A stretch of 9,403 nt of DNA from Deltaproteobacteria bacterium. Lineage in GTDB: Bacteria > Desulfobacterota > Anaeroferrophillalia > Anaeroferrophillales > Tharpellaceae. Below the pieces are notes generated by a model, which had not been told where the DNA came from, did no database searches, and worked only from the letters and a program-made list of their open reading frames with translations. The stretch lies in contig DAOWIX010000126.1 in the NCBI GenBank assembly GCA_030640695.1, forward strand, positions 1-9,403, written 5' to 3'. Positions 6,647 through 9,403 of this stretch are shown here, one piece after another (the first letter of the stretch is position 1; each line of letters opens with the position of its first letter). The translations under genes were made by a program, and so were the position numbers.

Positions 6647-6768
6647 TGGCGTCGAAAAATGTCCAGCTGCGTCGTTGTTCTGCAACCTTTGTCAATGAGG
6701 CGTACTATTTGTACGCCTCATTCCTCAGGTTTTGAACGCCTAGCATCTGAACATTTTACTTTGCCATC
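6645..6768. repeat. 124-nt imperfect palindrome starting in the rho stop codon
   Basis: The two arms (6645-6705 and 6711-6768) share, in inverted order, GATGGC, AATGT, CAG, TGC, AACCT and a perfect 12-bp inner block AATGAGGCGTAC/GTACGCCTCATT around a TATTT loop. Blocks between them differ in sequence and by a few nucleotides. The left arm begins with the last two bases of the rho stop codon TGA. There is no gene inside and no strong T-run after it in either direction. It fits a dispersed palindromic repeat (REP- or MITE-like) or a large 3' hairpin protecting rho mRNA. I recall similar long palindromes in intergenic DNA of this bacterial group, but have not checked. Confidence 0.75.
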
Positions 6769-6816
6769 TCATTTAGGTACTTGTGTTTGTACCGATAGTT
6801 AGATGTGTGAATTATG

Positions 6817-6844
6817 TTGACAACAACCTGTATAAAGATATAAA
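6817..6844 (+). promoter_or_regulatory. Candidate sigma-70 promoter for the rpmE-thyX-prfA-prmC operon
   Basis: TTGACA (6817-6822), 16-nt spacer, TATAAA (6839-6844): the best promoter match in the window. Transcription would start near 6851, giving an rpmE leader of about 128 nt that contains two hairpins. It lies beyond the long palindrome that follows rho, supporting separate transcription from rho. Confidence 0.65.
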
Positions 6845-6902
6845 GAGCGCGTTTCGCCCGCTTGGGGCTTAACGCAGGCGTTGCCCGCAAGTAAGTGCTC
6901 TT
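6843..6902 (+). repeat. Nested inverted repeats upstream of rpmE
   Basis: An outer pair AAGAGCGC (6843-6850) and GTGCTCTT (6895-6902) encloses an inner hairpin: CTTG-GGGC-TT-AACGC (6861-6875), loop AG, GCGTT-GCCC-G-CAAG (6878-6891), which forms 13 pairs with a 2-nt and a 1-nt bulge. The left outer arm overlaps the -10 box, so from the predicted start site only the inner hairpin would be in the RNA. The element may therefore be a DNA-level repeat, or a leader of a longer transcript. No T-run follows. Confidence 0.6.
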
Positions 6903-6910
6903 ATTAGAAC

Positions 6911-6937
6911 ATTGCCCTGTTTTTAAAACAGGGCAAT
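6911..6937 (+). promoter_or_regulatory. Leader hairpin close to the rpmE ribosome binding site
   Basis: ATTGCCCTGTT (6911-6921) and AACAGGGCAAT (6927-6937) form a perfect 11-bp stem around a 5-nt loop. It ends 23 nt before the GGAGG of rpmE and is not followed by a T-run, so it is not a normal terminator. Ribosomal protein genes often have autoregulatory leader structures, including reported L31 leaders in other phyla; a role of that kind is inference. Confidence 0.55.
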
Positions 6938-6978
6938 AACCTGTAAGGCGCTAAATATATGGAGGATTTATAAAAATT

Positions 6979-7176
6979 ATGAGAGAAGATATTCATCCCA
7001 AATACGAAAAATGTGAAGTTAACTGTGCCTGTGGGTTCAATTTTGAGACCAGTTCAACCATCCCGGTGATCAAGGTTGAGGTCTGTTCCCAGTGCCATCC
7101 CTTCTTTACCGGTAAGCAGAAATTTGTTGATTCAGCCGGTCGGATTGAGAAATTTCGTCGTAAATATAACAAATAG
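6979..7176 (+). CDS. rpmE: 50S ribosomal protein L31, zinc-binding (C+) type
   Basis: Component of the large ribosomal subunit that contributes to the intersubunit bridge. The 65-residue product opens with REDIHPKYEKC and has the zinc-ribbon cysteines C16, C18, C36 and C39, followed by HPFFTGKQKF, a family hallmark. It is slightly shorter than the E. coli protein (70). All four ligands are present, so this is the zinc-containing form and not the zinc-independent RpmE2 type. GGAGG at 6961-6965 is strong but 13 nt from the ATG, longer than usual; no better start is available. It follows rho, as in many genomes, and heads a run with thyX, prfA and prmC. Confidence 0.98.
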   Translation: MREDIHPKYEKCEVNCACGFNFETSSTIPVIKVEVCSQCHPFFTGKQKFVDSAGRIEKFRRKYNK

Positions 7177-7188
7177 ACGGTTATCAGT

Positions 7189-7908
7189 TTGTTTGTTTCC
7201 CTGCTGACATACACCCCGGATTCCGAGCGTATAGTTGCGACTGCGGCCCGGCTCTGTTACTCGGCGGTAAATTTTCAGACTCTGACGCAATCAAATATTC
7301 CGGATGACAACCGGCAGATGATCAGTAAAGTTCTAGCCCTTGGTCATCATGGGGTCTTGGAGCATGCGGTTTTTAGCTTTGCGGCAGAAGGCGTCTCCCG
7401 GGCCTTGACCCATCAGTTGGTGCGCCACCGGATTGCGTCATTTGCCCAGCAGAGTCAGCGCTATGTTGATTTTGACAGCGGCTTCGATTATGAGGTTCCG
7501 CCAACCATCGCCGAACAGCCTGAACTGGCGGCCCGTTTTGATGATGAGATGCGTCGCCTGGCGGCTCTTTATGCCGACTTAAGAGAGGCCGGGATCGCCG
7601 CTGAAGATGCCCGTTTTGTCTTGCCCAACGCTGCCCATTCCCGTCTCATTATAACCATGAATGCCCGGGAGCTGCGCCACTTTTTCCGTTTGCGCTGTTG
7701 TCGACGGGCGCAATGGGAGATTCGAGATCTCGCCAAGCTCATGCTTAAAGAGGTGTTGAAGGTTGCACCGGCTCTTTTTCAGGAAGCTGGGCCCGGTTGC
7801 CTGGCCGGAGCTTGTCCTGAAGGTCAAATGACATGTGGAGCCACCGCCGAAGTCCGCCGCGAATTTGCCGATCTTAATTTCGATAATAACAATAATAGTT
7901 GTCAGTAG
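7189..7908 (+). CDS. thyX: Flavin-dependent thymidylate synthase ThyX
   Basis: Makes dTMP from dUMP with methylene-THF as carbon donor, and FAD with NADPH as reductant; cytoplasmic tetramer. The 239-residue product has the ThyX signature RHRIASFAQQSQRY at 79-92 (RHR-x7-S), the N-terminal TPDSERIVATAARLCYS, EHAVFSF (58-64), and a later NARELRHFFRLRCC segment that closes the dUMP site. The chosen start is TTG at 7189, giving MFVSLLTYTP, which lines up with usual ThyX N-termini; no ATG or GTG is available nearby and no clear Shine-Dalgarno sequence is visible. It begins 12 nt after rpmE. The Asn-rich end (NFDNNNNSCQ) comes from an AATAAC-like repeat. In Firmicutes this operon position often holds thymidine kinase (tdk), so a dTMP-supply gene here is functionally parallel. 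Identity secure, exact start less so. Confidence 0.96.
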   Translation: MFVSLLTYTPDSERIVATAARLCYSAVNFQTLTQSNIPDDNRQMISKVLALGHHGVLEHAVFSFAAEGVSRALTHQLVRHRIASFAQQSQRYVDFDSGFDYEVPPTIAEQPELAARFDDEMRRLAALYADLREAGIAAEDARFVLPNAAHSRLIITMNARELRHFFRLRCCRRAQWEIRDLAKLMLKEVLKVAPALFQEAGPGCLAGACPEGQMTCGATAEVRREFADLNFDNNNNSCQ

Positions 7909-7953
7909 CTAGTTGTCGGTTTTTACTGCCCACTGCCACTGCCACTGCCCACT
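7896..7953. repeat. Short direct repeats at the thyX-prfA junction
   Basis: TAGTTGTCAG (7896-7905) and TAGTTGTCGG (7910-7919) are direct repeats flanking the thyX stop. They are followed by four tandem ACTGCC or ACTGCCC units (7925-7950) and a partial ACT. The second block occupies the place where the prfA ribosome binding site would be expected and leaves no Shine-Dalgarno sequence. Low-complexity repeats of this kind can change copy number by slippage. Confidence 0.75.
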
Positions 7954-7958
7954 AAACT

Positions 7959-9026
7959 ATGTTTGCAAAACTTGAAGAAGTTGAACAGCGTCTTTTGGAT
8001 CTCGAAGCTGAAGTAATTCAGCCCGAAGTTGTCTCTAACCGCAAGCGCTATCAGGAGGCAACGACTGAGCTTGCCGGTTTGCGTCCGGTGGTCGAGGCGT
8101 TTCGTTCTTATCGGGAAATTGCGGCCGAGATCGAAGATCATCGCGAACTTTTGAGCGGGGATGATGACGATCTTAAAGAACTTGTCAATGAGGAGCTTCC
8201 GGCTCTCGAAAAACGTCTGGCTGAGCTTGAAAAAGAGATTCAGCTCCTGCTTCTTCCTAAAGACCCCAATGATGAAAAGAATGTTATTTTAGAGATTCGC
8301 GCCGGCACTGGTGGTGATGAAGCGGCTCTTTTTGCCGCTGATCTTTTTCGTATGTATGCCCGCTATGCCGAGCGCCAGCAGTGGAAACTTGAGGAACTCG
8401 GCCGTAGCGAAACCGGTGTCGGTGGCTTAAAAGAGATTATTGTTCTGATCAAGGGCAAACGGGTCTACAGCCGTTTGAAATATGAGAGCGGCGTGCATCG
8501 GGTTCAGCGCGTGCCGACGACCGAATCGCAGGGGCGTATTCATACCTCAGCGGTAACCGTGGCAGTACTTCCGGAAGCTGAAGAGGTTGATGTCGATATC
8601 AATCCTCAGGATCTACGAATCGATATCTATAGAGCGTCCGGCCCCGGGGGCCAGAGTGTTAATACGACGGACTCTGCCGTGCGCATCACCCATATTCCGA
8701 CCGGACTCAAGGTCTCCAGTCAGGATGAGCGTTCTCAGCATAAAAATAAAGAGCGGGGCATGAAGGTTCTGGCCTCCCGTCTGCTTGATCTGCGCATGCG
8801 CGAACAGCACGACCTGATCAGTAGCGAGCGTCGCCAGCAGGTTGGCAGCGGCGATCGCAGTGAGAGGATTCGCACCTATAATTTCCCTCAAGGTCGGGTT
8901 TCCGATCATCGTATCGGGTTGACGCTTCATAAACTTGACCAGATATTGGCCGGTGAGGTTGGTGAATTGATTACGGCTCTGACCTCACATTTTCAGGCCG
9001 AGTTGATGAAAGGCTCATCGACATGA
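7959..9026 (+). CDS. prfA: Peptide chain release factor 1 (RF1)
   Basis: Recognises UAA and UAG in the ribosomal A site and triggers peptide release. The 355-residue product has an N-terminal coiled-coil domain (about 1-95), then domain 2 with the stop-codon-reading PxT motif PTT at 186-188 (in RVPTTESQGR), and the catalytic GGQ at 230-232 in SGPGGQSVNTTDSA. The PxT motif and the absence of SPF identify RF1 rather than RF2. No in-frame TGA interrupts it, so it is not the frameshifted RF2 arrangement. ATG at 7959 lacks a Shine-Dalgarno sequence; the 34 nt before it hold tandem ACTGCC repeats. The end overlaps prmC by ATGA, and PrmC methylates the GGQ glutamine (Q232), so the pair is functionally linked. 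Confidence 0.98.
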   Translation: MFAKLEEVEQRLLDLEAEVIQPEVVSNRKRYQEATTELAGLRPVVEAFRSYREIAAEIEDHRELLSGDDDDLKELVNEELPALEKRLAELEKEIQLLLLPKDPNDEKNVILEIRAGTGGDEAALFAADLFRMYARYAERQQWKLEELGRSETGVGGLKEIIVLIKGKRVYSRLKYESGVHRVQRVPTTESQGRIHTSAVTVAVLPEAEEVDVDINPQDLRIDIYRASGPGGQSVNTTDSAVRITHIPTGLKVSSQDERSQHKNKERGMKVLASRLLDLRMREQHDLISSERRQQVGSGDRSERIRTYNFPQGRVSDHRIGLTLHKLDQILAGEVGELITALTSHFQAELMKGSST

Positions 9027-9403
9027 GCTCAACCTGGACGGTGCTCAGCCTGCTTAACTGGGCCGCACCGTACCTTGAAAAACATGGTTCCAGCTCACCC
9101 CGCTTAGATGCCGAACTGCTGCTCGCCAAGGTTCTTGCCTGCCAGCGTCTTGAACTCTATCTCCGTTTTGACAAACCCCTTGCCGATACCGAGCTTGCTT
9201 CTTTCAAAAAATTAATTCTTGAACGCCGACAAGGGGTTTCGGTCGCCTATCTGCTTGGTGAAAAGGAGTTCTGGTCGCTCTCCTTTAAGGTCACCCCTGC
9301 GGTTCTGGTGCCGCGTCCCGAAACCGAACACCTGGTTGAGGGGGCGATCGATTTTTTAGAAAAAAAATTCCCATCAGGTTGCGGGGTTCTCGATCTGGGT
9401 ACC
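9023..9403 (+). CDS. prmC: Peptide chain release factor N5-glutamine methyltransferase, N-terminal part
   Basis: SAM-dependent methyltransferase (PrmC/HemK) that methylates the glutamine of the GGQ motif in release factors. The window holds 127 codons, ending exactly at a codon boundary. The N-terminal helical release-factor-binding domain covers about residues 1-80 (SPRLDAELLLAKVL, RRQGVSVAYLLGEKEFW). VPRPETE (96-102) is a family hallmark, and the SAM motif begins as VLDLGT (122-127) at the edge. The catalytic NPPY lies outside. The ATG overlaps the prfA stop by 4 nt (ATGA), and AAAGG at 9009-9013 gives a fair ribosome binding site, so translation is probably coupled to prfA. Confidence 0.96.
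   Translation, partial: MSSTWTVLSLLNWAAPYLEKHGSSSPRLDAELLLAKVLACQRLELYLRFDKPLADTELASFKKLILERRQGVSVAYLLGEKEFWSLSFKVTPAVLVPRPETEHLVEGAIDFLEKKFPSGCGVLDLGT

Noticed and set aside
6776..6793. GGTAC/GTACC inverted repeat as a rho terminator
   Set aside because: The stem is only 5 bp with an 8-nt loop and no T-run.
6959..6973. Alternative ATG at 6959 upstream of rpmE
   Set aside because: It reads only four codons before a stop and overlaps the rpmE ribosome binding site.

Overview
The window reads as a chromosomal housekeeping segment from an anaerobic bacterium, most likely of the Desulfobacterota/Desulfuromonadota (the former deltaproteobacteria). This rests on the recognisable deltaproteobacterial style of the Rho and formate-tetrahydrofolate ligase proteins, on the rho-rpmE-prfA-prmC order, and on flavin-dependent ThyX. 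It is an inference from protein style and gene order, not a database match. I see no phage, insertion sequence, CRISPR array, tRNA or rRNA.

Layout. Left part, minus strand: the N-terminal 359 codons of fhs (formate activation to 10-formyl-THF) run off the left edge. Upstream of fhs lies a 340-nt gap with a candidate promoter, a strong intrinsic-terminator hairpin and a second small hairpin. Next comes a class II tRNA nucleotidyltransferase-family gene (cca-like, with an HD domain). A 258-nt divergent intergenic region with promoter candidates in both directions and a 26-bp near-perfect palindrome separates it from the plus-strand genes.

Middle, plus strand: a 4-hydroxybutyrate/acetyl-CoA:CoA-transferase family gene with rdgB (house-cleaning ITP/XTP pyrophosphatase) 3 nt behind it. 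A 403-nt gap with a good promoter and a C-rich, G-poor leader follows, then rho. A 124-nt imperfect palindrome begins inside the rho stop codon and fills much of the gap to rpmE.

Right part, plus strand: rpmE (zinc-type ribosomal protein L31), thyX (flavin-dependent thymidylate synthase, TTG start), prfA (RF1) and the first 127 codons of prmC, which overlaps prfA by ATGA. This looks like one operon from a promoter at about 6817-6844. It combines translation (L31, RF1 and the methyltransferase that modifies the RF1 GGQ glutamine) with dTMP synthesis. The rpmE leader contains two separate inverted-repeat structures, and the thyX-prfA junction consists of short direct repeats where a ribosome binding site would be expected.

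The coding content is ordinary and conserved. The points worth a second look are all in non-coding DNA: the possible attenuator ahead of fhs, the 26-bp operator-like palindrome, the rho leader, the long palindrome after rho, the structured rpmE leader, a motif shared by two intergenic regions, and the thyX-prfA repeats. No clearly new multi-gene system is visible.
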